This document shows positions 1 to 8,285 of a DNA stretch of 64,000 bases, in pieces. The stretch is taken from assembly GCA_051654905.1 (NCBI GenBank), contig JBOFYY010000135.1, positions 1 through 64,000 of the forward strand, given 5' to 3'. A model generated the notes under the pieces. It did no database searches. It was given only the letters and a program-made list of their open reading frames with translations, and was not told the DNA's origin. The DNA comes from JBOFIQ01 sp051654905. Lineage in GTDB: Bacteria; Actinomycetota; Actinomycetes; Propionibacteriales; Propionibacteriaceae. How positions within the stretch are numbered: the stretch's first letter is position 1; every line of letters begins with the position of its first letter. Both the position numbers and the translations under genes were made by a program.

Positions 1-2
1 GC

Positions 3-140
3 TGCTTTTTCATCATGGACATTCTCAACCCAATGACCGACGAACAAGCTCACACTGCCGCCGATGAACTAATTACTCAGCTGACATCATTTAGCCCAGA
101 ACTTATCAGTACTCGAAAACTTCTTCGCGCTACTAGTTAG
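3..140 (+). CDS. 3' end of an unidentified gene (partial)
   Basis: An open frame runs in from the left edge and stops with TAG at 138-140, giving about 45 residues that end ...RKLLRATS. The composition is that of a normal protein: a mixed helical tail with acidic and Ala-rich stretches. It converges on the ABC ATPase gene, and the two stop codons overlap by 8 bases. I do not recognise the family, and the start lies outside the window, so no function is proposed. Confidence 0.55.
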   Translation, partial: CFFIMDILNPMTDEQAHTAADELITQLTSFSPELISTRKLLRATS

Positions 141-786
141 ATTCCATCTTTAAGTAATGGCTAGCACCAATTCTTAGTTCGCGATCACAGGAATCCACTA
201 CTGAATCAACGTGAGTCGCAACAATCACTGTGCAGCCTTCTTCAGCAAATTCTCGCAATAATTTCATCACTACTGCACCATTTTCTTTGTCAAGAGCCGC
301 AGTAGGTTCATCAGCAAGAACAACCGAAGGTTTCTTAACTATGACTCGCGCTAAAGCTACTCGCTGCTGCTCGCCACCGCTGAGTTCATAGATTGGCGAC
401 GATAACCGATTTTCTAAGCCAACTCGGGCAAGCGCTTTTAGATATTCATCGCGATGCGAACGCATTTTTCCTTGGGTAGCGATATGTAAGTTTTGTTCTA
501 CTGTAATCGACTCAACTAAAGCATAGTTTTGAAAAAGATAACCAAGTTTCTCTTTACGGAAAACTCTAGCTTTTCTAGGTGACAATGCGGTGATGTCACA
601 GCCATCTATAACTATCGACCCAGAGTCAGGTTCAACTAGAAAACCTAAACAGTTTAGCAGTGTGGATTTTCCAGAACCGCTGGCTCCAGTAAGGGCAAGC
701 ATTTCTCCAGACTCTATATCAAGATTAAGATCTTCAAAAATAACCCGCGAGCCAAATCTTTTAACTAAGTTTCTTATTTCAATCAT
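133..786 (-). CDS. ABC transporter ATP-binding protein, bacteriocin-export type
   Basis: This 217-residue ATPase should power the membrane protein encoded just upstream. Walker A is GASGSGKST (about residues 34-42), the signature is LSGGEQQRVALAR and Walker B is VVLADEPTAALD, so all nucleotide-binding motifs are intact. Its size and sequence fit the LolD/MacB-like group, which includes the ATPases of the lactococcin-972 type bacteriocin exporters. The start ATG follows the permease stop by only 2 bases, which implies translational coupling. The ATPase call is certain. The bacteriocin role is inferred from the partner and is less sure. Confidence 0.85.
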   Translation of the reverse strand: MIEIRNLVKRFGSRVIFEDLNLDIESGEMLALTGASGSGKSTLLNCLGFLVEPDSGSIVIDGCDITALSPRKARVFRKEKLGYLFQNYALVESITVEQNLHIATQGKMRSHRDEYLKALARVGLENRLSSPIYELSGGEQQRVALARVIVKKPSVVLADEPTAALDKENGAVVMKLLREFAEEGCTVIVATHVDSVVDSCDRELRIGASHYLKMESN

Positions 787-788
787 AG

Positions 789-2837
789 CTACGCTTCCGC
801 TGCATGTTTTTTAGTAAATGAACGAGATAGTATTCCGCACGAAACTATAGATATCATCCCCACAAGAATTACTACCATAAACGCTACAAATATTTCTTTA
901 CCGCCAAGCGGTAGTAACATATGTTTTCCAGCTTCAGGATTAGGTGAATTTTTAATAAGAGATATGATTTGCATCAAGATCAAGGATACCCCTAGTACAA
1001 ATAAGGTCATCTGAGCAATATCTATCCACAAAAACTTCTTATGGATAGCGGTAAATTTCCAGCCATGCATAGTTTTAACAAATATCTTCTGCACATTGCT
1101 TCTTATATAAAGCTCTGCTATCCCCCAACTGGAAACCAGCAGCAACAGCACCGATCCTGCCAAAGTAAGCAAGTTTATTCTTAGATCCCGCCATTCCTCA
1201 GCATTACGCATCTGCGTAGCAAGAGAAACTGGCACAAAAGCATTTATTGCATTAGAGAAGCCTGCTTTAGCACTACTTGCTATTGCTTGGTTTTGATCAA
1301 GGAATACTACATTCCTACGAGTTGCCGTTGCCATCAAATTTTCATCAGAATAAAAAGAAAGATCCTTATCAGCGATAATAATAATTGGATCATCCCAAAA
1401 GGGCTCACTTAGTGGATCGCCAGTAGGATAGGTAAATACTCTTTGTTCCGCAGGTATCTCCTGAGAAGCAACTACCACATTGCCGGAATTAGATTCAACC
1501 CAGTCCGCTATCTCTGGAACTACTTTTTTCGACACAGCTACTCTTGATTGTGGAATTGCTATATTTATCTTATTAGCTTCCGATATAAGCAAGGTTCCGT
1601 CAATATCTTTTATCGGGTGACGGCTAAGGTACTGCTGATCAACTAAAATAATATTTACTTTATCTAAAAAATCTTCTCTGAAAATACTTTGTGAAAGATC
1701 TTTCTCTGCTAGCAATGCGTTTCCCGATAAAATCTCACCTCGTATCCACTCCCCTGCAGGAGCAGCCATTTTATCCATTTGCTCTGGTGGTATATCAGGA
1801 TTAAACCTAGAAAAGCTTGCTTGAGATATCGATTGCCACACATCATTATCTGTTTTTGAATGCTGCAATTTACTCCATAGCGAAAGACAAGCTACTGCCA
1901 TAATTATAGCTAAACCGGTAGCTATGAATCTAATAATATAGGCGGCAATCATAGATCTTGTGCTAAAAGTTTTTCCCTTCAAAGAATCTATTAAACCCAT
2001 CTTGGAAACCATATAGATGCTAAAGATATGAGTTATCACCCCAAGTACCGTAAATACAATTATTACCCATGCAGCAATCAGCAAGAATCTACTAATCTGA
2101 TGCAAGCTATTATAAAAATAGAGCAACAGCAGACTACTAACGGTAGCCACTACAGCACCAATAGCAGCCGATTTCACATTACTAAGCAGATCTGCCTTTA
2201 CTATTGACCAGAAACTTACTCCATGTAGACGCTCTATCCCATACATTTTAGTATAGGTGACAACATCTATTCCTATCATGGTAGCAACAATTAAAGCTAC
2301 CATGATCGCTAGCGGAAAAACTGGATTTATTATTATCCACCCAATAATAGACGCTAAATTATAGTAATCTCGAGATGAAACTTCATATCCTATTTCTTGA
2401 AAAGAAGTTATTGCATAATCAAGATCATTTTTGCTTCCAAAAAAAGCATACTGTCCTTGCGGATCAGTACGCCCCAATTCAGAAAACGGATGTACTTCGG
2501 TTCTTATTTGATGCGAAAACCACGGATACCCTTCAGCTATCCAGGTAGCCCGCTCCGGATCTTTAGCACCTACGCTTAGATAAAGATGCCTAACCTTCCC
2601 AGCTTCACGAAGATCAGGGACAGGCAAGCCCAAACTAGCGCCTGTTACCTTTGAGATATCGTTTACTGCCTGTTGAGTCTTCTCAGCACTGACAGACCCG
2701 GAAGGATCTGAGATCAGCAGAAGGTGCTGTGCACCTTGCACCCCCTGCTGATCAAGAGCAGAAAGAAAAAGAAACGCCAGCAGGAATGAAAATAAAAGAA
2801 CTATCGCTTGAGCGCATTTAATTCCGCGATGGATCAT
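789..2837 (-). CDS. Bacteriocin-associated multi-pass membrane protein (putative export/immunity permease)
   Basis: The 682-residue protein has an N-terminal hydrophobic segment (about residues 12-30), a short external stretch, and four membrane segments around 165-190, 222-245, 250-272 and 295-318. A large extracellular domain (about 320-565) and three closing segments (568-590, 615-638, 650-672) follow. This layout resembles the bacteriocin-associated integral membrane (putative immunity) family found with lactococcin-972 type ABC ATPases, and the downstream gene encodes such an ATPase. No bacteriocin precursor is visible in the 230 bases upstream. It could instead be a general FtsX/MacB-like permease. 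Confidence 0.6.
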   Translation of the reverse strand: MIHRGIKCAQAIVLLFSFLLAFLFLSALDQQGVQGAQHLLLISDPSGSVSAEKTQQAVNDISKVTGASLGLPVPDLREAGKVRHLYLSVGAKDPERATWIAEGYPWFSHQIRTEVHPFSELGRTDPQGQYAFFGSKNDLDYAITSFQEIGYEVSSRDYYNLASIIGWIIINPVFPLAIMVALIVATMIGIDVVTYTKMYGIERLHGVSFWSIVKADLLSNVKSAAIGAVVATVSSLLLLYFYNSLHQISRFLLIAAWVIIVFTVLGVITHIFSIYMVSKMGLIDSLKGKTFSTRSMIAAYIIRFIATGLAIIMAVACLSLWSKLQHSKTDNDVWQSISQASFSRFNPDIPPEQMDKMAAPAGEWIRGEILSGNALLAEKDLSQSIFREDFLDKVNIILVDQQYLSRHPIKDIDGTLLISEANKINIAIPQSRVAVSKKVVPEIADWVESNSGNVVVASQEIPAEQRVFTYPTGDPLSEPFWDDPIIIIADKDLSFYSDENLMATATRRNVVFLDQNQAIASSAKAGFSNAINAFVPVSLATQMRNAEEWRDLRINLLTLAGSVLLLLVSSWGIAELYIRSNVQKIFVKTMHGWKFTAIHKKFLWIDIAQMTLFVLGVSLILMQIISLIKNSPNPEAGKHMLLPLGGKEIFVAFMVVILVGMISIVSCGILSRSFTKKHAAEA

Positions 2838-2957
2838 AGCTAAAACTCACTGCTTACTTAGCAGGATACGACGATAGTTTCAATAATTGAAGTCTCATAA
2901 AATTAGCTACCTTTCAGTTGTCATTTAACATCTTTGATAAATGTTCTGATCGGTGAT

Positions 2958-3002
2958 TGGTTCGGCTCTCATCTTTAATCTCTAATGATTAGAACCGAAC
3001 CA
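2958..3002. repeat. Inverted repeat with nested 13-base palindrome
   Basis: TGGTTCGG (2958-2965) is repeated inverted as CCGAACCA (2995-3002). Inside the loop, TCTAAT-G-ATTAGA (2981-2993) is a perfect 6+6 palindrome. It lies between the pflA stop and the membrane-protein start, both on the minus strand. No T-run follows on either strand, so it looks more like an operator or protein site than an intrinsic terminator. Confidence 0.4.
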
Positions 3003-3069
3003 CATCGACTAACGGTAACTATATAGGTCTGTTCCAAAACAGTTAACTGACCAGTTCTCTAGAAACAAC

Positions 3070-3951
3070 CTAGTACGTCGTCACACCGTAAGCAGCAAAC
3101 TGGCTTCGTACCCGAGCTAACTCTTCATTAGTGGGAGTTGGTGCATCGGCCAAGCGATACTCCATATTCAGATTTTCCCACTTATCGCGTCCCATCTGAT
3201 GGAAGGGCAGCACCTCAACACGGGAAACATTCGGCATTTCAGATACTATTCGCGCTACCTCGGCAACGTTTTCCTCTGAATCTGTTAGCCCGGGAACGCA
3301 CACAAACCGAATCCAGACTTCAATGTTTTTTTCGGTTAAGCGCTTCGCAAACGCTAATGTTGGCGCAAGCTCTTGCCCAGTTACTTCACGATAAATTTCA
3401 GGAATCCCAGACTTAATATCAAGTAAAACTAGATCAAGATCATCCAGCATCGTATCTGAAGCGTGATGCCCTAGATTCCCTGAAGTATCAAGGCAGGTGT
3501 GAATCCCTTTTTCTTTAGCCCCACGCAATAATCGTCCTACAAAAGCTGGCTGCATCATCGGCTCACCACCAGAGATCGTTACGCCGCCCTTGGTTGCGTT
3601 AAAAACTCCGCGATACCGAGACATCCGAGTAATCAGATCATCTGCCAATACCGGTTCACCTTTAGCGGCAAACATCGTATCTGGGTTATGACAGAACTGG
3701 CACCGTAGCGGGCAACCTGAAAGAAACACCGTCATACGAGTTCCTGGACCGTCTACAGCTGTTACCAGCTCCCACGAGTGCACCGAACCTAAATCGCCAG
3801 CTCGCACCGCCATCAGATGCTCGTGACGGCTCCGTTCTTCCGCACTCGTCGACAAGGTAAGACCGGCGGTCCCCCGCCCAGTTGCGCGAAGACGTGGAAT
3901 ATCGTCTTCACACGGCTGAGGATGAAACTCGCCGGTCGTTCCGTCGCCCAA
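3070..3951 (-). CDS. pflA: Pyruvate formate-lyase activating enzyme (radical SAM)
   Basis: This enzyme uses S-adenosylmethionine and a 4Fe-4S cluster to abstract hydrogen from the catalytic glycine of pyruvate formate-lyase. The CxxxCxxC cluster motif is Cys80-Cys84-Cys87 (CPLRCQFC). The motifs SWELVTAVDGPGTR and GGVTISGGEP, typical of PflA, flank it. It is 293 residues long with an N-terminal extension. An internal Met at residue 47 is an alternative start. The upstream glycyl-radical gene stops 3 bases before this ATG, so the two are co-translated. In this operon its substrate glycine would be on the separate GrcA protein. Confidence 0.95.
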   Translation of the reverse strand: MGDGTTGEFHPQPCEDDIPRLRATGRGTAGLTLSTSAEERSRHEHLMAVRAGDLGSVHSWELVTAVDGPGTRMTVFLSGCPLRCQFCHNPDTMFAAKGEPVLADDLITRMSRYRGVFNATKGGVTISGGEPMMQPAFVGRLLRGAKEKGIHTCLDTSGNLGHHASDTMLDDLDLVLLDIKSGIPEIYREVTGQELAPTLAFAKRLTEKNIEVWIRFVCVPGLTDSEENVAEVARIVSEMPNVSRVEVLPFHQMGRDKWENLNMEYRLADAPTPTNEELARVRSQFAAYGVTTY

Positions 3952-3954
3952 GAA

Positions 3955-4206
3955 TCAGGAGTTCTGGTGGAAGGTACGGGAAAGAACGTCAGCCTGCTGC
4001 TCTTTGGTCAAGCGAACAAAGTTCACGGCATAGCCCGATACGCGGACCGTAAGGTTCGGGTACTTCTCTGGATTAGCCATGGCGTCCTCAAGGGTTTCCC
4101 GGTTAAGAACGTTGATATTGGCGTGGAAAAGACCTGGAGTATGTGCACGCTCGCTGCGGTTCTTCTTCATCGAAGCAAGACGCTCATCGAAAGTCTTAAC
4201 GGACAT
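3955..4206 (-). CDS. grcA: Stand-alone glycyl-radical domain protein completing a split PFL
   Basis: The 83-residue protein carries the glycyl-radical loop RVSGYAV with Gly58. It continues with LTKEQQ and RTF near the end, as at the C-terminus of full-length PFL and in E. coli YfiD/GrcA. ATG 4206 was chosen because AGGAG stands 5-6 bases upstream. A longer frame starting at 4302 would overlap the pflB 3' end and adds unrelated residues. The gene lies 37 bases after pflB and 3 before pflA. Since the neighbouring PflB ends just before this domain, this protein probably supplies the essential radical glycine rather than repairing a damaged enzyme. Confidence 0.9.
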   Translation of the reverse strand: MSVKTFDERLASMKKNRSERAHTPGLFHANINVLNRETLEDAMANPEKYPNLTVRVSGYAVNFVRLTKEQQADVLSRTFHQNS

Positions 4207-4243
4207 GATTTCTCCTAAATAAATATGTTGGGGATAGAAAGGT

Positions 4244-6358
4244 TTAGCAGCTTGGGATAAAACCGGCGTCGAGGAGACCAGCAAGGTTAGCGATTTGCTC
4301 ATCCTTGGTGCGGCCTAGACCAGAAGGGGTAATGGTGTTCGTCAACGAAATACCATCAAGGGCATCTTCGTAGTCGAGCTTGCCTACCGAAAGCATAGAA
4401 GCCAACATGCCGTGGCTATCCATACCATTTTCGGGATTAGCGCCGGGAGCAAAAGGCGTTCCAGCCTCATGCCCGGACGGGAAAGCACCAGTGTTCTTAC
4501 CGTAAACAACGTTGGAGGTAATAGTAAGAACTGACTGAGTTGGGACTGCATCACGGTACATCGGGATAGCGCGAATCTTGTCCATAACTGTGTGTACTAC
4601 AACAGCAGCGATCTCGTCGGCGCGATCGTCATCGTTACCGTAGACCGGGAATTCGCCCTCAGTCTTGTAATCAATTACTAGACCAGTCTCGTCACGAATC
4701 GGGGTCACCTTGGCGTACTTGATTGCTGACAAAGAGTCCGCAACAATCGACAACCCAGCAATGCCACAGCCCATGGTGCGGACGATTTCTGGATCGTGTA
4801 GCGCCATTTCCATTGACTCATATGCGTAACGGTCATGGCAGTAATGAATGATATTTAGAGCTTCTACGTAGGTGCCGACAACCCAGTCCAACATCTTCTC
4901 GTAGCGGTTCCAAACATCGTCAAAGTCGAGAGGGCCATCACCTTGTACTGGCTCATAGCCTTCGACGATCTGCTTGCCCGTCATCTCGTCGCGACCACCA
5001 TTGATGGCGTAAAGAAGTGACTTACCGGCATTTACACGAGCTCCAAAGAACTGCATCTGCTTACCGACACGCATGGGAGAAACACAGCAAGCAATAGCTG
5101 CATCATCGCCCCAGTGGGAACGAATCTGCTCATCAGCTTCGTACTGCACCGATGAGGTCTCGATGGAGATAGCTGCACAGAAGTTCTTGTAGCCTTGCGG
5201 AAGCTTGGGATCCCAGAAAATCGTGATATTTGGTTCCGGAGCCGGACCAAGGTTACGCAACGTCTGAAGAAGACGGAATGAGGTCTTGGTAACCAACGTA
5301 CGACCATCTTCACCTTGGCCAGCATCAGACCAAGTTGCCCAGTAAGGATCACCAGAGAAGATTTGGTCATAGTCGATGGTCCGCAGGAAGCGCACGATAC
5401 GTAGCTTGATGACGAGCGCATCAATGATTTCTTGTGCTCGTTCTTCGGTGATGAGTCCAGCGCGTAGATCACGCTCAAAGTAAGCATCTAAGAAAGGTGA
5501 AAGGCGGCCAATGCTCATTGCCGCACCATCTTGGGACTTGATTGAGGCTAGGTAGCCGAAATAGGTCCACTGCACAGCTTCCTGCGCAGTAACGGCAGGA
5601 CGACCTAGATCAAAACCGTAGGTTTCGCCGAGCTTCTTTAGCTTCTGTAAAGCCCGAATCTGCTCGGAATGCTCTTCGCGGTATCGTGCCCAATGTTCAG
5701 TGAAAGACTGTCCATTGACGAGCTCGCGGTCACGCTTCTTTTCGGCAATGAGGAAGTCCACACCGTAGAGAGCTACTCGACGGTAGTCGCCAATAATACG
5801 TCCACGGCCGTAGGCATCAGGAAGACCTGTAATGACGTGTGCGGAACGTGCTGCACGAATTCGGGGCGTGTAGATATCGAATACTGCGGTGTTATGGGTC
5901 TTACGGTATTCAGTAAAGATTTTCTTGACGTCTTGGTCAGGCTCTTTACCTGCTTCAAGAATGGCGGTTTCAACCATACGCCAACCACCATTAGGCATCA
6001 TGGCTCGCTTCAGCGGGACATCTGTCTGCAAACCGACGATAACGTCATCTTCGGTGCAGATGTATCCCGCTGGGAAAGCGTCGATATCTGCAGGAGTTTT
6101 AGTGTCGACGTCGTAGACGCGACGGGCACGCTCAACTGAGAGGTAGTCTCGCTCTAATGTTTCCCATACTGCCAAGGTTTTGGCGGTAGGTCCAGCAAGG
6201 AAAGATTCATCGCCCTCAAAAGGGGTGTAGTTACGCTGTATGAAGTCGCGGACATCGACATGTTCCTGCCATGGACCAGCTTCAAAACCTTCCCAGGCCT
6301 GCTGGGTAGTGATAGTTTCCGCTGACTTTTCACTAGATACCATGCGATCTGAGGACAT
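4244..6358 (-). CDS. pflB: Pyruvate formate-lyase large part, lacking the C-terminal glycyl-radical domain
   Basis: The enzyme converts pyruvate and CoA to acetyl-CoA and formate in anaerobic fermentation. The active-site pair Cys424-Cys425 is present in IACCVSPM. The C-terminal segments SVLTITSNVVYGKNTG and PFAPGANPENG match the family. At 704 residues it is about 55 shorter than the usual 760 or so and ends NLAGLLDAGFIPSC, exactly where the family continues into the glycine-loop domain. That domain is encoded separately by the next gene. A good ribosome site (AGGAGAG) precedes ATG 6358, and a CRP/FNR-type palindrome lies about 80 bases upstream. Confidence 0.95.
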   Translation of the reverse strand: MSSDRMVSSEKSAETITTQQAWEGFEAGPWQEHVDVRDFIQRNYTPFEGDESFLAGPTAKTLAVWETLERDYLSVERARRVYDVDTKTPADIDAFPAGYICTEDDVIVGLQTDVPLKRAMMPNGGWRMVETAILEAGKEPDQDVKKIFTEYRKTHNTAVFDIYTPRIRAARSAHVITGLPDAYGRGRIIGDYRRVALYGVDFLIAEKKRDRELVNGQSFTEHWARYREEHSEQIRALQKLKKLGETYGFDLGRPAVTAQEAVQWTYFGYLASIKSQDGAAMSIGRLSPFLDAYFERDLRAGLITEERAQEIIDALVIKLRIVRFLRTIDYDQIFSGDPYWATWSDAGQGEDGRTLVTKTSFRLLQTLRNLGPAPEPNITIFWDPKLPQGYKNFCAAISIETSSVQYEADEQIRSHWGDDAAIACCVSPMRVGKQMQFFGARVNAGKSLLYAINGGRDEMTGKQIVEGYEPVQGDGPLDFDDVWNRYEKMLDWVVGTYVEALNIIHYCHDRYAYESMEMALHDPEIVRTMGCGIAGLSIVADSLSAIKYAKVTPIRDETGLVIDYKTEGEFPVYGNDDDRADEIAAVVVHTVMDKIRAIPMYRDAVPTQSVLTITSNVVYGKNTGAFPSGHEAGTPFAPGANPENGMDSHGMLASMLSVGKLDYEDALDGISLTNTITPSGLGRTKDEQIANLAGLLDAGFIPSC

Positions 6359-6439
6359 GATCTCTCCTACTTTCTTGCTAAGCTCTCCCGTTGAGCCAGA
6401 AAACCTTATAGGGTAACTGTTAATAAGTAGTCTCTACAT

Positions 6440-6455
6440 GTGATGCGTCTCACAC
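6440..6455. promoter_or_regulatory. CRP/FNR-family operator-like palindrome upstream of pflB
   Basis: TGTGATGCGTCTCACA has perfect TGTGA/TCACA half sites separated by 6 bases, the classic spacing for CRP/FNR-family proteins such as actinobacterial GlxR. It ends 82 bases before the pflB ATG. A possible -10 (TATAAG on the minus strand, about 6407-6412) would place the site roughly 40-45 bases upstream of transcription. The site is seen directly; its use in carbon or oxygen control of the pfl operon is inferred. Confidence 0.6.
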
Positions 6456-6574
6456 AAGTCAACAACGCAAAGATCCCAACTACTGGGATGACATGTCATT
6501 AGTAGGTTCGATTAGACCCGCGTTTCACGCAGTTACCTAATTTTATGTCTTACCGCTCCCGCTAAGCTAGAGGT

Positions 6575-7282
6575 ATGAAGCTGCTTCTTATACGCCATGG
6601 TCAATCAGAAAATAATGCGCTAGTTGAAACCACCGGATCTGATTACCTACGCTCACCAGATCCAACTATTACCGAGCTTGGTGTGCAGCAATCTCACGCT
6701 ATTGCAAAAGAAATTACCCAAAACGCTAATTACCCTCGTCCTACACATCTTTATTCATCTCTTATGCGTCGCACCATAGAAACTGCTACTCCACTGGCAG
6801 AAGCCTTAGACCTACCGATTATCGCCCGTACAGACAGTTACGAACGCCCTGGACCGTATCAAGGAACCGCACTTACTCGAAGCGTCCACCCAGGATCACC
6901 AAAATCTCTGCTAGCGGGATTAACATCTCGATTAATACTTCCAGCCGATGCAACTGAAGATGGTTGGTACCAAGGAAAACTAGAAACTACTACCGATTCA
7001 GAATCCCGAGCCCACCGACTTCTTGCCGATCTTCGCTCTAACCACACTGATCAAGACGTAATAGCATTAGTCACCCACGGATGGTTCATTAACACCCTAC
7101 TTTCAGCTGCTGCTGGAATAGCTCCACCAACTTGGTTCCACCACTGCAACACCGCCACAACCCTTCTCTCATGGGAAAGTGGTTTTCGCGACGACTCTGG
7201 AACCATTCTCAAAAACCAACTAAACCTATATTGGGTTAACCGCTACGACCATCTAACCGAAAATATGATTTCTGGGATCTAA
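6575..7282 (+). CDS. Histidine phosphatase (phosphoglycerate-mutase-like) family protein
   Basis: The N-terminus LLLIRHGQSENN holds the catalytic RHG motif (His9 is phosphorylated during the reaction). SSLMRRTIETA, and later ALVTHGWFI with the second catalytic histidine, complete the branch-1 histidine phosphatase fold. At 235 residues it is slightly longer than a minimal cobC/gpmB-type phosphatase. The substrate cannot be told from sequence: sugar phosphates and other small phosphate esters are typical. The gene stands alone, divergent from pflB and convergent with the lipoprotein gene, with 21 bases between stops. Confidence 0.85.
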   Translation: MKLLLIRHGQSENNALVETTGSDYLRSPDPTITELGVQQSHAIAKEITQNANYPRPTHLYSSLMRRTIETATPLAEALDLPIIARTDSYERPGPYQGTALTRSVHPGSPKSLLAGLTSRLILPADATEDGWYQGKLETTTDSESRAHRLLADLRSNHTDQDVIALVTHGWFINTLLSAAAGIAPPTWFHHCNTATTLLSWESGFRDDSGTILKNQLNLYWVNRYDHLTENMISGI

Positions 7283-7303
7283 CAAACCCATCCTTTACCA
7301 AGA

Positions 7304-8149
7304 TCACTTACCCCACACAAACCCACATACACTCATCTGCTCATCAGTGGTTTCTGATCCATTATTAATCCAACTTACTTGGATCCAACCCTCAGGCCAG
7401 GTTCTTTCTAAGTACTGTGCCAAGGTTGGGTGGATAACTTTTGTCTGGGTAGCAATAGCAGCACTTGCTTCAGGAGCAACTCTTACTGGGCTCACTCTGG
7501 TCAGCTCTGACCCTGTTTCATAAGTGGGATAACAGATTCCCCCATAAGCCAGATATGGCTTACTCATCAGTAACTTTCCTTGTGAAACTACGACAGTTCT
7601 AGTTCGAGAATGCAGCGGTTTAGTACCACAAGCTTGGTGATCATAAATGTTGCGTATCTGTTCATTAAACTCAAACCCGGTAGGTGTTCCCGGTTTAGCC
7701 TCAATAAGACTATCGCCACACACGTTCCAGTCCCCCACTGGATCTTTCACTTGGCTAGCAGTTTTTTGCTCAGGGTTATAAATCCAGATATACCCAAACG
7801 TAATCGTGGTATCTCCCGATACTCTTACTAACCGAGCAAAGGCATCTTCATGACCGTCACCGTTAGCATCACTCCAAACTAGATTGGGTTCTAGCGCATA
7901 GGAGTAGTCGCCATCGACAGCTTTTCCATCACGGAGTGCAATATCTTTACCTCGCAGAACATCATTCCAAGTCAGATTTTCTAGCGATACGCTACGCACA
8001 CCTTGATTCGTCGGCAATGGAGAAGGTTTTTCTTGCTGCTCAGATGCTTGATTTGCGGTATTTTCCGCAGCAATAGGAGTGGCAGTACTACCGCATGCTG
8101 CCACTAGCAAACACATGATGGTAGCTAAACTCCGTTTTATCACTCTCAA
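7304..8149 (-). CDS. Predicted secreted lipoprotein of unknown function
   Basis: The first 20 residues form a lipoprotein signal peptide ending in the lipobox LVAAC, so Cys19 should be lipidated and the protein anchored outside the membrane. A Ser/Gln/Pro-rich linker follows. The motif DANGDGHEDAFARL resembles the Asp-rich loops of calcium-binding FG-GAP/VCBS repeats. Six further cysteines in the mature part could form disulphides. No family was recognised. It has 281 residues and appears monocistronic, divergent from trxB. Confidence 0.7.
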   Translation of the reverse strand: MRVIKRSLATIMCLLVAACGSTATPIAAENTANQASEQQEKPSPLPTNQGVRSVSLENLTWNDVLRGKDIALRDGKAVDGDYSYALEPNLVWSDANGDGHEDAFARLVRVSGDTTITFGYIWIYNPEQKTASQVKDPVGDWNVCGDSLIEAKPGTPTGFEFNEQIRNIYDHQACGTKPLHSRTRTVVVSQGKLLMSKPYLAYGGICYPTYETGSELTRVSPVRVAPEASAAIATQTKVIHPTLAQYLERTWPEGWIQVSWINNGSETTDEQMSVCGFVWGK

Positions 8150-8285
8150 AGATTAGCCGAGCACACTGACAATTTCTGCTTCTCTTGATCAAGTTTCTAT
8201 CATCTTTTGGAAGAATCTACTGGTTGGGAACGTTAGGGTTAGTTAGTACACTTCGTTGAATCCTTAATCAAGATCAGGAGCACCC

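Noticed and set aside
3955..4302. Longer 115-residue version of the glycyl-radical gene
   Set aside because: The extra N-terminus overlaps pflB in another frame and lacks homology, while ATG 4206 has AGGAG at the right distance.
5032..5487. Long minus-strand ORF inside pflB in another frame
   Set aside because: Shadow of pflB: no ribosome site, and its composition follows the real codons.
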